Source of the DNA: Tubiluchus corallicola
Lineage: Eukaryota; Priapulida; Priapulimorpha; Priapulimorphida; Tubiluchidae
Direction: 5' to 3'
NCBI GenBank assembly: GCA_030141605.1
Contig: JAQGDQ010000818.1
Location: 55,094 to 92,283 of the forward strand
DNA: 37,190 nucleotides
Position 1 is the stretch's first letter. Each line of letters starts with the position of its first letter. This document shows, piece by piece, positions 1 through 10,304 of the stretch. A program made the position numbers and the translations under genes. The notes under the pieces are model-generated. The model made no database searches. It was not told the DNA's origin and saw nothing but the letters and a program-made list of their open reading frames with translations.

Positions 1-71
1 ACATCCATAATGTAATTACAAACATATGCACTGTTTAAAAATTTGACTAAGAAACATATTTTTTATTTCAG

Positions 72-200
72 AATTCAATCAGAGGCATAGTGGAGTTCCA
101 AAAGGAAAAGGACAGCCGATATCAAATAACAAAAAGCAAGATATCAAAAATCTTAAAACTGAACCACTGAATAACTTTTACGAGCCTGCAAATGACTTAG
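72..200 (+). CDS. Exon 1 in window of a large unrecognised gene
   Basis: This is the first exon visible; the gene begins upstream of the window. It follows a pyrimidine-rich acceptor (TTTTTATTTCAG) and ends at a GTAAAAG donor. Two of its three frames contain stops. The open frame starts with two bases of a split codon and leaves one base over, so it exits in phase 1 and joins exon 2 as a Gly codon. The 42 or so residues are polar and basic (SGVPKGKGQPISNNKKQ, then an acidic end NNFYEPANDLG). No domain is recognised and no membrane segment is seen. The case for coding is mainly that its phase fits a chain of ten downstream exons. Alone, a 129-base open stretch would be weak evidence. Confidence 0.7.
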
Positions 201-627
201 GTAAAAGTGTCATTTTTTATTTTTTTATTTATTATTATTATCACATTCAGTATAATGACATTAAGCACACAGTGACATCAAAATTATTACATCTACTGTG
301 TTAAATTGTTATATTTCATACACTACCGTTATCATAAAAGAATAATTGTACTGCAGTGGGCTAGAGAAGCAAAGGCTTGTATAAGCCCACTGTCATGTGA
401 ACCCGATAAAAAAAGAATGGATGAGTGAACAAAAAAGAACTGGGAGAAAGGTTAGATCACTCAGGAAGGGTAGAATATAGGCTTAGGCACACCAACCTCT
501 GCTATATGAATGTGTTCAAAAACTGCTTGTGGTGTCTCAGATTTGCTGCGATGAACTAAAGTGTAACTGGGCTACTGTTTAATGTGTTTATCTCAATTAT
601 GCTCTGTCTGTATTCGTATCTTAATTA
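201..627. other. Start of intron 1, no recognised feature
   Basis: This stretch has an A/T-rich TTATT run at about 213-240 and otherwise unique-looking sequence with many stops in all frames. I see no element boundaries or RNA gene in it. Confidence 0.5.
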
Positions 628-2994
628 CAGTAAAATATTTGTAATTCGAACGCCACGGGACCGGAAATTTCTTGAAATTATATCCATGTGCGAGTTAGAC
701 AATATTTGTTATCTCTCAAGCTAGCATGTTATCTCTCTACAGTGAAGCCAGGTGTGTTGATTCTAGAGCGTCATTATTCATTTTTGCATTACCTGTAGCG
801 TTTGTTTGACATGCTTGACCAGTCTTGTGTGAGAGGTTAGATACCTTAGAATAGGAAAAGATCCTGTTTTAGTTGTATAGAGGCCAGTAGTTGTGTGGTC
901 AGTTTGCCACTGTTGTAAAATCAGTATGTCTCTGTAGATTTCTGAAAACTGGCTTAAAGTTTTTTCTACAGATGCTCAAACATTTGTAAGTTCATGTGTT
1001 TCTTCATTTTTATGCAGAGCTTTGCAGTAATTTATTTGCCAGCTTAATAGTTTCTGATAGTGTTACAGTGATGCCTAATTATTGATTTTTCCAACTGCAT
1101 ATGATGTTTTTGTGTAGGCATGCATGTTGATTTGTGATATGTCAGGAAGTTTATTTATTAGTTAATTCTGGTTCAGTATGCTTGTTAATTTGCTAATGCT
1201 TGTTCCTTTTTTTGCACGTCTGTTATTGATTTATTTTTGTTTGATGTTCTTTTTTCTTCTTTCTATTGCAGTTTCACCTTTTTTAAAGTGAGCGGAAAAT
1301 AAAATCTGCAAAACAAATAGCCAGTTTTCTACAGTAAGAAAACAAGATTGAGTCATTGATCAAGCTCGGACAATACAATGACAAGCTGAGTGTTTAATCA
1401 AATATCAAACAACAGTTTTTATGAATAATCAAACAAAATGACTGGTCCACTTCTATTGTAGTCTGATTGTCATGTGGCTAGTAGAATTCAACAATAATAA
1501 TATTGTGATCTAGTTATTAAACCACGTCCGTTAAACCATGTTGTGCGCAGCGTTCCGCTAAGGTAGTGCAAGAAATCTTAGCATTTTTGCTAAAACAGGC
1601 AGTTAAAATCGTAATGTGGTGCACACCTTTGCGTCGGAGGTTGTTTGAGATGGGGGCGGGGAAATTTCAATTAGATTCTTAAAAATTGTACCGTGGATTT
1701 CGGTTTGAGTTACGTGTTAATTTGAGTTATGGATTTCAAAGTTATGCTCTATTTTTAAAGAGAAAAATGAAACAGGAAATCCGTTCGTTGAGAACTGTAT
1801 GAGTTACGCAAGAATTTGAGTTATAACGGGTCGACTTCTATATAGGTTCCTGTATTCCTAAATGCTGCATTTTAATTTATTATACCCTGGTCTTCCAGGG
1901 ATGAGATTTTTCCGCGGATACGCGGAATTCCGAGTTTTTGGAAGACCAGTATAGTGCCATTTTTGTAAATCTCGTGAATTCGTTGAGAAAATTTTTACGG
2001 ACCCAGTACATTATTTAACCAGCTGACCGCTAGTTGGCAGGCCGTCACTTTGTTTACATCACGTACATCAGTGTAACGAAGTGTATATCTCTATGTATAA
2101 AAATATAGAATCAATTGTGTGGAGTTATTTGAGTCAATTGCAGACAGTTTTTATATACTTTTGCATAGGAGTGGCCAGTACTTAGGCATTTTTGAGACAA
2201 TTAGGTATCATGTATCCTTGATAGTTGGCTATTTTAAATTATGCATGAAACAAGTTAATTGATATTTTAACTCTATTTAGAGGCTCTCTATGGTTACAAA
2301 ATTGCAATTTGTTGCTGGCTGCAAGGGTCCCCAAACCCCCGGCCTGTTTCACAGTTTTTTGCAATTTGTCATTCTCATCCCTGCAAACAGGTACGCAGTA
2401 TGTGACACAAACATTGGACTATGTACAACTCAAACTGGTTTAACTCAAATTCTTGTCAGATCTCGTGGATTGTATTTTCCCTGTCACTTTTCCCTTTAAC
2501 AAACATCGTGTAACTCGAACCAAATTCCCAGTGCAATTCTTAAGAATCTGATTGAAATTACCTCGCGTATCTGGAACAGCCTTCCAAGCGAGAAATCCTA
2601 CATGAAAATGTGCACCACATTACGATTTTAACTGCTAGTGTCAGTAAAAATGCTAAGATTTCTTGTATTACCTTAGCAGAATGCTGCACTCAATATGGCT
2701 TAACGAGCGTGGTTTTATAACTTGGTCTTATCACAATTTTTATTACTGAATTCTATTAACCATTGCTATTCAGAATACAATGGAAGTGGACCAGTCATTT
2801 TATTTTTGATTATTCATAAAAACTGTTGTTTGATATTTAATTACAGGTTCAGTTCGCCATTTTCACGTAGGCTGTCGTATTACTGGCATATTGTCAGATG
2901 TTCATGAGTGACTCAAACGCGTTTTCCTTTGAACACTGTCGAACTCGAACGAATTTGCTAGTACCGTGGTGTTCGTGTGGTACACAATTTACTG
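628..2994. mobile_element. Tigger/pogo-like foldback element with TA target site
   Basis: Both ends fit a Tc1/mariner-pogo-type transposon: TA then CAGTAAA at 626-634, and TTTACTG then TA at 2988-2996. Inside each end the sequence again matches in inverted form (CGAACGCCACGG against CGAACACCACGG). Two long imperfect inverted arms follow, roughly 1330-1845 and 2405-2935; examples of matched parts are the segments around GTGCACCACATTACGATTTT and AACAGTTTTTATGAATAATC. The left side also has about 700 bases (630-1330) with no counterpart on the right. No transposase frame survives. The loop carries the CAGGGATGA element at 1896-2383. The right end is about 30 bases from exon 2. Confidence 0.75.
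1896..2383 (+). mobile_element. CAGGGATGA-family nonautonomous DNA transposon, copy a
   Basis: The element starts CAGGGATGAGA and ends TCATTCTCATCCCTG, giving short terminal inverted repeats. It shares long stretches with copies at 8785-9028, 21182-21643 and 30047-30556, for example ATAAAAATATAGAATCAATT and the segment around AGACAATTAGGTATCA. It has no coding capacity. The flanks show no clear target duplication, perhaps because it sits inside an already rearranged foldback element. The ends and size would suit an hAT-like MITE, but that class is inferred only from the end sequence. Confidence 0.8.
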
Positions 2995-3028
2995 TAATTC
3001 AAAATCTAAATCGATGTCATTTCTACAG

Positions 3029-3141
3029 GTGGCGCTAACGACAACGGCGAAAGCGATGATCCGGAATCTGCAAAGCAAAGTAATGGTGGAAGTGATTCGT
3101 GGGACGACAGCGAACTCTCTGAGCACGTAAAAGTGGAAAAG
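3029..3141 (+). CDS. Exon 2, acidic with first W-D-S motif
   Basis: The acceptor is TTTCTACAG and the donor GTAATTCC. Entry is phase 1 and exit phase 0. The translation is strongly acidic and serine-rich: ANDNGESDDPESAKQ, then GGSDSWDDSELSEHVKVEK. The SDSWDDSE core resembles two other motifs in exon 5 (ESEWDSSD and GSDWDSPSED), which suggests a repeated short linear motif, perhaps for docking or phosphorylation; that is inference. The exon starts only about 30 bases after the right end of a Tigger-like element, so the acceptor lies right beside an old insertion. No enzyme family is recognised. Confidence 0.85.
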
Positions 3142-3538
3142 GTAATTCCTTGAAGAGAAATGTGCCGAGTTTAGGCAGCTACACATTTGAAAGTGGCGAC
3201 ATCTAGCCTAACTTTTGTCAACAACTTTGTACGCAATTTCATTTATATGCAAAAACAGAATTAAAACTCTTAAAAAAATTAAAATATTTTTGTAACTTGA
3301 TTTAGAGCGCCTATCGGCATATTTGGCAGAATGTTAATAAGGCACTTATGTCTGCCATGCGGTTGGCTTCAACGGAAATAAATAATTTAAAAATTATCAT
3401 TTTATTGGACAGATTTTTTAAAGTAATCTTAGATTGTTTCGCTTGTTTTTCAAGGTGATTTTGGAGCCAAGTGACAACTTTTAGGTTGCGTAAAAATAAA
3501 ACCATCTAAATCTGCATTAAATTACTAAATTTTATTAA

Positions 3539-3998
3539 CCCTTTCAGTCCCAAATTATTTTTTTAATAAGAAAAAAATTTTTGGCTTGGTACTTTTGTTC
3601 AGTATGTCCATCTTGTTTACACATAATAATTATTTTTTTCTACCTGTGCCCGTGTGCTAAATACAGCCTGTATCCCACGGGATACATTGGGATTCAATGG
3701 AAGCATAAAATGTGCTTCATTTTGCAACTGTTGATAATTTTTTAAAGCATTTAAGACATTTAGTATGCATGCTATGCTGATCTGTACAAAGTCATCTCTA
3801 AAGTACTGTACCTTGCGCAGTTTTTTATGCTATGTAGATTTTCTAGTTTGCCATTTTATCACCATTTTTAGTCTGTTGTTATTGGCTTAAGTGAAAATAA
3901 CTATTAACAGATCAAATAACTCTCAGTTTTAAAGTTTTATTAATTTTAAAGGCAGAGAATATTCTCGTATCCCATGGGATACAACAGGTATGAAAGGG
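3539..3998. mobile_element. piggyBac-like MITE with TTAA target site
   Basis: TTAA at 3535-3538 is followed by CCCTTTCAGTCCC, and TATGAAAGGG is followed by TTAA at 3999-4002. The CCCTTTC/GAAAGGG ends with duplicated TTAA match the piggyBac superfamily signature. The 460-bp interior has no open frame. It contains two similar palindromes, GTATCCCACGGGATAC and GTATCCCATGGGATAC, about 300 bases apart. Confidence 0.8.
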
Positions 3999-4002
3999 TT
4001 AA

Positions 4003-4828
4003 TTGCCGTCATGAAGAATTAGCGTCCATTTTTTTTGCTTCTGCACCGTATTACCTAAGTTTGTATTTACTTTCTTAAGAAGCAAACACAGGAGTCAAGT
4101 CACAACTTACAGTTAGACCAAACTGGCAGACCAAATTCTAATACAAATAGTGTAATGTATAAAACTCAAGATTGCATGTCCTGTTTCGAAAGGCACTAGT
4201 TTATAATGTTTCCTTTTAGAAATGGTTTTTGCACGTGCACCTAGTCTATTTTAATCACACTTGCTTTTTGTGATTTTTCTGACTCCCTGTTGCATGCGAA
4301 ATCATACAAGACTAGCAAAGGCCCCGCAAAAAATTTTGCGTATAAATACACTTATAATCAAAAATATGCAAACAACCTACATAGTCCTCATTTACAACGC
4401 AAAGCCAGTAGCAGCTTTTACTGAATTAAAGTTATAGACAGAGTATAATGGATGACGTCAGAACAATGGCATTTTCTAAGCGAAAATTGCCGAAAATAGA
4501 ACATCTAATTTACTCGTTGGAACTCCTTTTGGTGTACCTGTCCTAAAATATAGCCCACATCATCGTGTAGCCCTGTTCTTCTTCTTTCTAAAGAGCTATA
4601 TATCTCCTTTCGAGAGCCATAGCCAGCACCACCCATGGCCCATTCCCATTCTCCAGATCTCAGACGTATAACTTTTGCAAAAAACGGCCGAAAAATGGCC
4701 ATTTTTGGAGGTTTTTCACCCCCCGTCCCTCGCGGTGGGCCCCAATGAGATGACACTAATTTGAGACCTTTCGTTTGATGTATAGATCGCCACAAATGGT
4801 GCCGTCGTCGGAGCTGTAGCCTCGTATC
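4003..4828. other. Intron 2 stretch, no recognised gene
   Basis: I see nothing coding here. A minus-strand open frame at 4505-4795 lacks splice partners and has no recognisable family; its sequence (AACGGCCGAAAAATGGCC palindrome, then a GC-richer block) looks like part of an interspersed repeat that I cannot name. Confidence 0.4.
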
Positions 4829-4955
4829 TTATATATATATATATAAATATATAACATACCAAGAGAATTAATATATGCGATATATAATATATCTATATAT
4901 ATATATATATATATCTATATATATATATATATATTATATTATATAAATATATTAA
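4829..4955. repeat. (TA)n-rich microsatellite with a duplicated flank
   Basis: Alternating TA runs are interrupted by a short unique segment. A similar segment containing AGAATTAATATA occurs at about 4863-4875 and again after the array at about 4969-4981, so the array seems to have grown between two copies of a short duplication. Confidence 0.8.
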
Positions 4956-5112
4956 GTCCATACCAGTAGAATTAATATATACGATAGCTCATCTCTACGT
5001 GACATATCCATATGCAAACATTTAAATAAGTAATTAAAGCTGATTTGGCAAGCACAAAGCAAGAAAGATCGTTCATACTTGCACTGAATGTGTCTTTGTA
5101 GAAAATGATTTC

Positions 5113-5313
5113 CAATTACCCGCTTTGATTGTTAAGTGTGTCACCATTGTTCAATTACCCGCTTTGATTGTTAAGTGTGTCACCATTGTTCAATCACCCG
5201 CTTTGATTGTTAAGTGTGTCACCATTGTTCAATCACCCGCTTTGATTGTTAAGTGTTTCACCATTGTTCAATCACCTGCTTCGATTGTTGAGTGTTCCAC
5301 CATTGTTCAATGC
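5113..5313 (+). repeat. 39-bp minisatellite, about five copies
   Basis: The unit includes CGCTTTGATTGTTAAGTGTG and TCACCATTGTTCAAT. The period is a multiple of three, which leaves an open frame of 13-residue repeats with no sign of being a gene. The last copies are more diverged. Confidence 0.92.
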
Positions 5314-5544
5314 CAGTAGTTAGTTAGTACGAAATCCCAAATGTAGATGTCATGTTGAATCTTCTCAGCACTTTTAATTTTACTCGTTTCTTTCTGGTGT
5401 TTTTAAAACTTGAATGTAAACACTAGAACGATTTGTTCCATAATAATTTTTGAAACAGCTCTCTGATATATTAAAATTGGTTTATGACAGTAGTCCGATG
5501 TTTAGTGGTGATTTTTTTCTGACTGAGTCTCCAAAATTCAGAGT

Positions 5545-5643
5545 GATTGTTGTTGTTGCTGTTGTTGTTATCGCTGATGCTGTTGTCATTGTTGTCGTTG
5601 CCATCGTTGTTGTTGTTGTCGTTGTCGTTGTTGCTGTTGTCGT

Positions 5644-5677
<34 letters not shown>

Positions 5678-5751
5678 GTTGTTGTCATTGTTGCTGTTGC
5701 TGTTGTCGTTGTTGTTGTTGTCGGTGTTGTCGTTGTCATTGTTGTTGCTGC

Positions 5752-5787
<36 letters not shown>

Positions 5788-6052
5788 CATTGATGTAGTA
5801 GTTGTTGTTGTTGATATCGTTGTTGCTGTCGTTGTTGTTGTTGTTGCTGCTGTTGCTGTTGTTGTTGTCGTTGTTGTTGTTGTCGTCGTCATTGATGTAG
5901 TAGTAGTTGTTGTTGTTTTTGATGTCGTTGTTGTTGTTGTCGTTGTTACTGTTGTTGTTGTCGTAGTCGTTGTGTTATCGTTGTTGTTGTTGTTGCTGTC
6001 ATCGTTGTTGTTGTCGATGTCGACGTTGCTGCTGCTGCTGTTGCTGTTGTCG
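5545..6052 (+). repeat. GTT-type trinucleotide array 1
   Basis: About 500 bases of GTT triplets are mixed with GTC, GCT, GTA and CAT variants. The left flank (TCAGAGTGATTGTTG at about 5538-5552) reappears inverted at the end of array 2. The right flank (CGTATTTTACACC with CTCAGCATTCAAC) reappears in direct orientation after array 3. So the three arrays are copies of one larger repeat. Poly-Val and poly-Thr frames in it are products of the triplet repeat. Confidence 0.95.
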
Positions 6053-6261
6053 TATTTTACACCTAAACACACTTAGTGTGTGACAGCAAGCTCAGCATTC
6101 AACTCAGAGTGAATTTTCTACAGTTTTGTTCATTTTTATAATTTTATGATTTTATGATTATTGTGCTTTAAAGTTAACTTATGCTCTTTGCTCAGTTGCC
6201 CTTGCAAGCTGTCAGCTTACGTTACATTTTTTCTAACTTACTCTTTCATTCTTTTATCTAG

Positions 6262-6535
6262 GAAGCATCAAAAATATCATTGGCTCAGTTTGTGCCTTCA
6301 TCGGATGAGGAAAGTTTAAGCAAGAAATCTTCTAAATATCCGACTAATGAACAGCAACGAAAACAGGATACTGGGCAACAACAACAACAACAGCAGCTGC
6401 AGCAACAACAACAACAACAGCAACAGGTTAAACCGGCATCAGAAAAACAAAAAACAAAACAGAATTTGCAAAAACAGCTTCCACCATCACCTGAACAACG
6501 TACCGATTTTGAATCTCAAACATCTTCTCATAAAG
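6262..6535 (+). CDS. Exon 3, polyglutamine exon
   Basis: The acceptor is CTTTTATCTAG and the donor GTATTAC. Entry is phase 0 and exit phase 1. The exon begins EASKISLAQFVPSSDEES, continues with Lys/Ser-rich sequence, then has a glutamine tract of seven Q, one L and nine Q at 6376-6426, coded mostly by CAA with some CAG. A K/Q-rich and then SPEQRTDFESQTSSHKG stretch follows. The composition is typical of a disordered linker. The CAA-rich tract is complementary to the GTT-type arrays in the flanking introns, so pairing within the pre-mRNA is possible. Because it changes phase from 0 to 1, skipping it would shift the frame. The open frame runs past the donor into the intron for 26 codons, which is not expected to be translated. 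Confidence 0.88.
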
Positions 6536-6696
6536 GTATTACCCAACTTCTTTTTATCTTTATGCTTATTATATTACCGTATTTATTCGAGTATAACGCG
6601 CAAAATTTTACCTAAAACAGAACTCAAAGTTTGGGTGTGCATTATAAACGAGGGCTGTGGTGACACACTTAGATGCATCAAACGAATAGATGTGAC

Positions 6697-7012
6697 AACA
6701 ATAACAACAACAACGACGATGACGACGACGACAACAGCAACAACGACAACGACGACAACAACAACAACAACAACAACAATGATGACAACGACTACGACAA
6801 CAACAACAACGACATCAACAACAACAACTACTACATCAACGACAACAACAAAAACAACAGCAGCAACACCAGCAGCAGCAACAACAACGACAACGACAAC
6901 AGCAACAACGACAGCGACAACGACAATGACAACAACAACAACGATGACAACGACAACAACAGCAACAACAACAGCATCAACGACAACAACAACAGTAACA
7001 ACAACAATCACT
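6697..7012 (-). repeat. Trinucleotide array 2, AAC orientation
   Basis: This is an array of AAC triplets with GAC, AGC and similar variants, the reverse complement of array 1. Its right flank (AATCACTCTGAATTTT, then GAGACTCAGCCAGAA) is the inverted copy of the left flank of array 1. It lies within the pogo-like element. Confidence 0.95.
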
Positions 7013-7252
7013 CTGAATTTTAGAGACTCAGCCAGAAGAAATTCACCTCTAAACATATATCAATATATTATTTGTGCAATGACTCATTAGTCGAAGATAT
7101 TGCTGACCACAATCGCAAAACATCGAATGCAGCCACACCTCTCGACCCACAAAACGCCTATTGTCTATTTTTAGTAACAGTATCCAAAGCATTTGCCGTG
7201 GACTCACTGCAGAGGCGAGGCAGAGCTAAGGAAATGATCAATTACATTTGCG

Positions 7253-7411
7253 TCATCGGCAGACTTTGTTTCTGCAACTCGGGGTATCAAGAGAAAACGT
7301 TCTGCATATGACGCTTCATTCAAGCTCAAAGTTGTTGATTATGCTGAAATTCATGGAAATCGAGCAGCTAGCCAAGAATTCACTGTACCAGAGACGAAAG
7401 TTAGAGACTGG
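7253..7411 (+). pseudogene. Relic pogo-type transposase helix-turn-helix domain
   Basis: The frame reads SSADFVSATRGIKRKRSAYD, then ASFKLKVVDYAEIHGNRAAS, then QEFTVPETKVRDW. This is the pattern of the N-terminal Brinker/CENP-B-like helix-turn-helix found in pogo-family (POGK-like) transposases: a basic KRKR start, F-K-L-K-V-V-x-Y-A, N-R-A-A-x-x-F and V-R-D-W. The family assignment is from memory of those motifs. The frame ends shortly after W, where the right terminal repeat starts, so the catalytic DDE domain is missing. Confidence 0.8.
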
Positions 7412-7649
7412 AGTTGTTCAACAACGTTAGGTGTGCGTGCTATACACGTGCGCGCGTTATAGTCGAATAAATATGGTAGATATTTTGAAAGAGCCAGTGA
7501 CCCATTCAAAAGACTTTTAAAATGGTTCAGAAAATGATCAACTTGTTGATTTATCAAGTTAAAATAGAATAAGAATTGCTGTATTTACTGTTAAAGCGTA
7601 TGTCTGTTATCAATTGATTACTGATGGCAAAAGTTTGTCTTTAATATAA

Positions 7650-7734
7650 TTGTTGTTGTTGCTGTTGTTGTCGTTGTTGTTGTTGTTATTGTTGTCGTTG
7701 TCATCCTTGTTGTTGTTGTTGTTGTGGTTGTCGT

Positions 7735-7769
<35 letters not shown>

Positions 7770-8122
7770 TTGTTGTTGTTGTTGTTGTTGTCGTTGATGT
7801 AGTAGTTGTTGTTGTCATTCTTGTTGTCATTGTTGTTGTTGTTGTTGCTGTTGTTGTCGTTGTGGTTGTCGTTGTTGTTGTTGTTGTGGTTGTTGTTGTT
7901 GTTGCTTCTGCTGTTGCTGTTGCTGTTGTTGTTGTTGCTGTTGTTGTCGTTGTTGTTGTTGTTGTGGTTGTTGTTGTTGTTGTTGTTGTCGTTGATGTAG
8001 TAGTTGTTGTTGTCATTCTTGTTGTCATTGTTGCTGTTGTTGTCGTTGTGGTTGTCGTTGTTGTTGTTGTTGTGGTTGTCATCGTCGCTGTTGCTGCTGC
8101 TGCTGTTGCCATTGTCGTATTT
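7650..8122 (+). repeat. GTT-type trinucleotide array 3
   Basis: This array is in the same orientation as array 1, with GTT triplets plus GTC, GCT and GTGG variants. It contains an internal duplication: the block with GTTGATGTAGTAGTTGTTG occurs at about 7792 and again at about 7990. The right flank with TTTTACACC and CTCAGCATTCAAC matches that of array 1. It stops about 110 bases before exon 4. Confidence 0.95.
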
Positions 8123-8231
8123 TACACCTGCACACTTAGTGTGCAACAACAAGCTCAGCATTCAACAAAAAACTATTAAAATTAGAAAAAACAGCAAGAG
8201 CTTTTCTGCATTTGCAATGTTGCAATTCCAG

Positions 8232-8432
8232 AAAAACTTACTACATCGTCTGACAGCAACCAAGATGTCACTTCAGTAGCTGACGGAAACAGTTTTCCCA
8301 AAAATCCAGTGATCGGATCAAAGGCTAACGATGTCCCAGCAAAAGCTGCTCTAGCAAGCAGTAGCCCTCCCCCTGTTGTGAATGGCTGTGCAGATCTTGC
8401 CATTGATGAAAAAGAAGAAGCCAAGTTGCCTG
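8232..8432 (+). CDS. Exon 4, Ser/Ala/Pro-rich
   Basis: The acceptor is GTTGCAATTCCAG and the donor GTATTATA. Entry and exit are both phase 1 (201 bases), so this is a symmetric exon that could be skipped without a frameshift. The frame starts EKLTTSSDSNQDVTSVADG, passes a Ser/Pro/Val stretch (ASSSPPPVVNG) and ends acidic and basic (IDEKEEAKLPG). No folded domain is evident. It lies about 65 bases after the flank of the third GTT-type array, so the array and its flank occupy the normal place of the branch point and pyrimidine tract. Confidence 0.85.
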
Positions 8433-8784
8433 GTATTATATTTCTATAATGTTACTTCGTAAAGAAATAACTGCATTTTTGTTGAAGCTTCGCAATTTTA
8501 CCTGTGGCGAAATTTTTGACTCGGGGCCAAAAAAAAACTATAAACTACCACCACCAAAATGGCAAGTGACTAAAAATGATATTTTTAAGCGAAATTTAGA
8601 AAAATATGAAGCCAAGGAAAAGATAAAAATGTCAAGTTAAGCAATTTTTGTTTTCAAGCGTTGGAAGTGTGCCAGCTGCATTACTGTACTATTGATAGAC
8701 TATGCTGACTATACTATAGTAATTATTCTATAGTTAAACAGGCTCTAATCAGCTCTTTTTAATCGCATAAACGTTTCCTCAATG

Positions 8785-9028
8785 CTTTTGACTTTTGCAT
8801 TGGAGCGGCCAGTACTTAGGCATTTTTGAGACAATTAGGTATCATGTATTCGTGATAGTTGGGTATTTTAAATTATGCATAAAACAAGGTAATTGATATT
8901 TTAATTACACTTAGAGGCTCTCTATTTTCACAAAATTGCAATTTCTTGCTGGATACAAGGGGGGCTAGGTGACCCTAAAAACCCCGGCCTGTTTCAGAGT
9001 TTTTTGCAATTTGTCATTCTCATCCCTG
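8785..9028 (+). mobile_element. CAGGGATGA-family element, copy b, 5-prime truncated
   Basis: It is homologous to the right half of copies a, c and d, starting near GGAGCGGCCAGTACTTAGGC and ending TCATTCTCATCCCTG. The left terminal repeat is absent. Confidence 0.8.
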
Positions 9029-9294
9029 GAGATAACGTAGAGCTTGGTGTGCTACTAAGTATGTAATGACAAAGGACTGGGCACACATTATAAAGTTTTC
9101 ACAACAAGCCTATTAAAGTCAGTATAATTAGATGGCTGCAGCAAGCAGTTTGGCACGATGCCAAATATTGCTTATCCTACAGGATTCTATGTTCATTCAT
9201 AAACTGTTTGACAGGGCAGATCCAGGCAAACAGGGTAGACACGTATGAATACTATAACTCGATATATGTCATAGTGCCGTATTTCTAGACAACT
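9029..9294. other. Intron 4 spacer, nothing recognised
   Basis: Unique-looking AT-rich sequence lies between the truncated transposon and the 47-bp satellite. No frame, RNA gene or element end is seen. Confidence 0.5.
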
Positions 9295-10191
9295 GGTTTG
9301 AAATTTAAACTTAGAAAAATAGACCATAGTTAGGTGATATTGATTTGAAATATAAACTTAGAAAAATAGACCATAGTTAGGTGATATTGATTTGAAATAT
9401 AAACTTAGAAAAATAGACCATAGTTAGGTGATATTGATTTGAAATATAAACTTAGAAAAATAGACCATGGTTAGGTGATATTGATTTGAAATATAAACTT
9501 AGAAAAATAGACCATAGTTAGGTGATATTGATTTGAAATATAAACTTAGAAAAATAGACCATAGTTAGGTGATATTGATTTGAAATATAAACTTAGAAAA
9601 ATAGACCATGGTTAGGTGATATTGATTTGAAATATAAACTTAGGAAAATAGACCATAGTTAGGTGATATTGATTTGAAATATAAACTTAGAAAAATAGAC
9701 CATAGTTAGGTGATATCGATTTGAAATATAAACTTAGGAAAATAGACCATGGTTATGTGATATTGATTTGAAATTTAAACTTAGGAAAATAGACCATAGT
9801 TAGGTGATATTGATTTGAAATATAAACTTAGGAAAATAGACCATGGTTATGTGATATTGATTTGAAATATAAACTTAGGAAAATAGACCATAGTTAGGTG
9901 ATATTGATTTGAAATATAAACTTAGAAAAATAGACCATAGTTAGGTGATATTGATTTGAAATATAAACTTAGAAAAATAGACCATAGTTAGGTGATATTG
10001 ATTTGAAATATAAACTTAGAAAAATAGACCATAGTTAGGTGATATTGATTTGAAATATAAACTTAGGAAAATAGACCATAGTTAGGTGATATTGATTTGT
10101 AATATAAACTTAGGAAAATAGACCATGGTTAGGTGATATTGATTTGAAATATAAACTTAGGAAAATAGACCATAGTTAGGTGATATTGATG
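9295..10191 (+). repeat. 47-bp satellite, about 19 copies
   Basis: The unit contains GATTTGAAATATAAACTTAG and AATAGACCATAGTTAGGTG. The copies are nearly identical. The main variants are A/G in CTTAG(A/G)AAAAT, CCATAG/CCATGG and TTAGGTG/TTATGTG, and variant types recur in runs, as expected from recent local amplification. The array ends about 110 bases before exon 5. Confidence 0.96.
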
Positions 10192-10304
10192 TAAAATTTA
10201 CTGTTGACAGATTAAAATGGTTGGCCAAAGAAGTTTTTCTAAGTGATTATTTCTGTACTTCACTTAAGGATAACTGTGATTTAAATTTGTTTTTTCATTC
10301 ATAG

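Larger units (their letters stand above)
6577..7476 (+). mobile_element. Nonautonomous pogo-like transposon
   Basis: The ends are inverted repeats of about 25 bases, TA CCGTATTTATTCGAGT at 6575-6592 and its near-complement ending at 7478, with two mismatches in 27. Both ends abut a TA dinucleotide, the target site of pogo and mariner elements. The interior carries the AAC-type array at 6697-7012 and a relic of a transposase DNA-binding domain just inside the right end. The order suggests that the N-terminal part of a transposase was joined to the right terminal repeat by internal deletion. It inserted about 40 bases after the exon 3 donor. Confidence 0.82.

Noticed and set aside
4505-4795. 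96-residue minus-strand frame
   Set aside because: It looks like part of an interspersed repeat; no family or splice context is seen.
5450-8179. Poly-Val, poly-Thr, poly-Asn and poly-Leu frames on both strands
   Set aside because: They are translations of GTT/AAC triplet arrays in introns.
9295-10191. Possible CRISPR-like array of regular repeats
   Set aside because: Units are head to tail with no variable spacers, and the surroundings are eukaryotic. The same holds for the other arrays.
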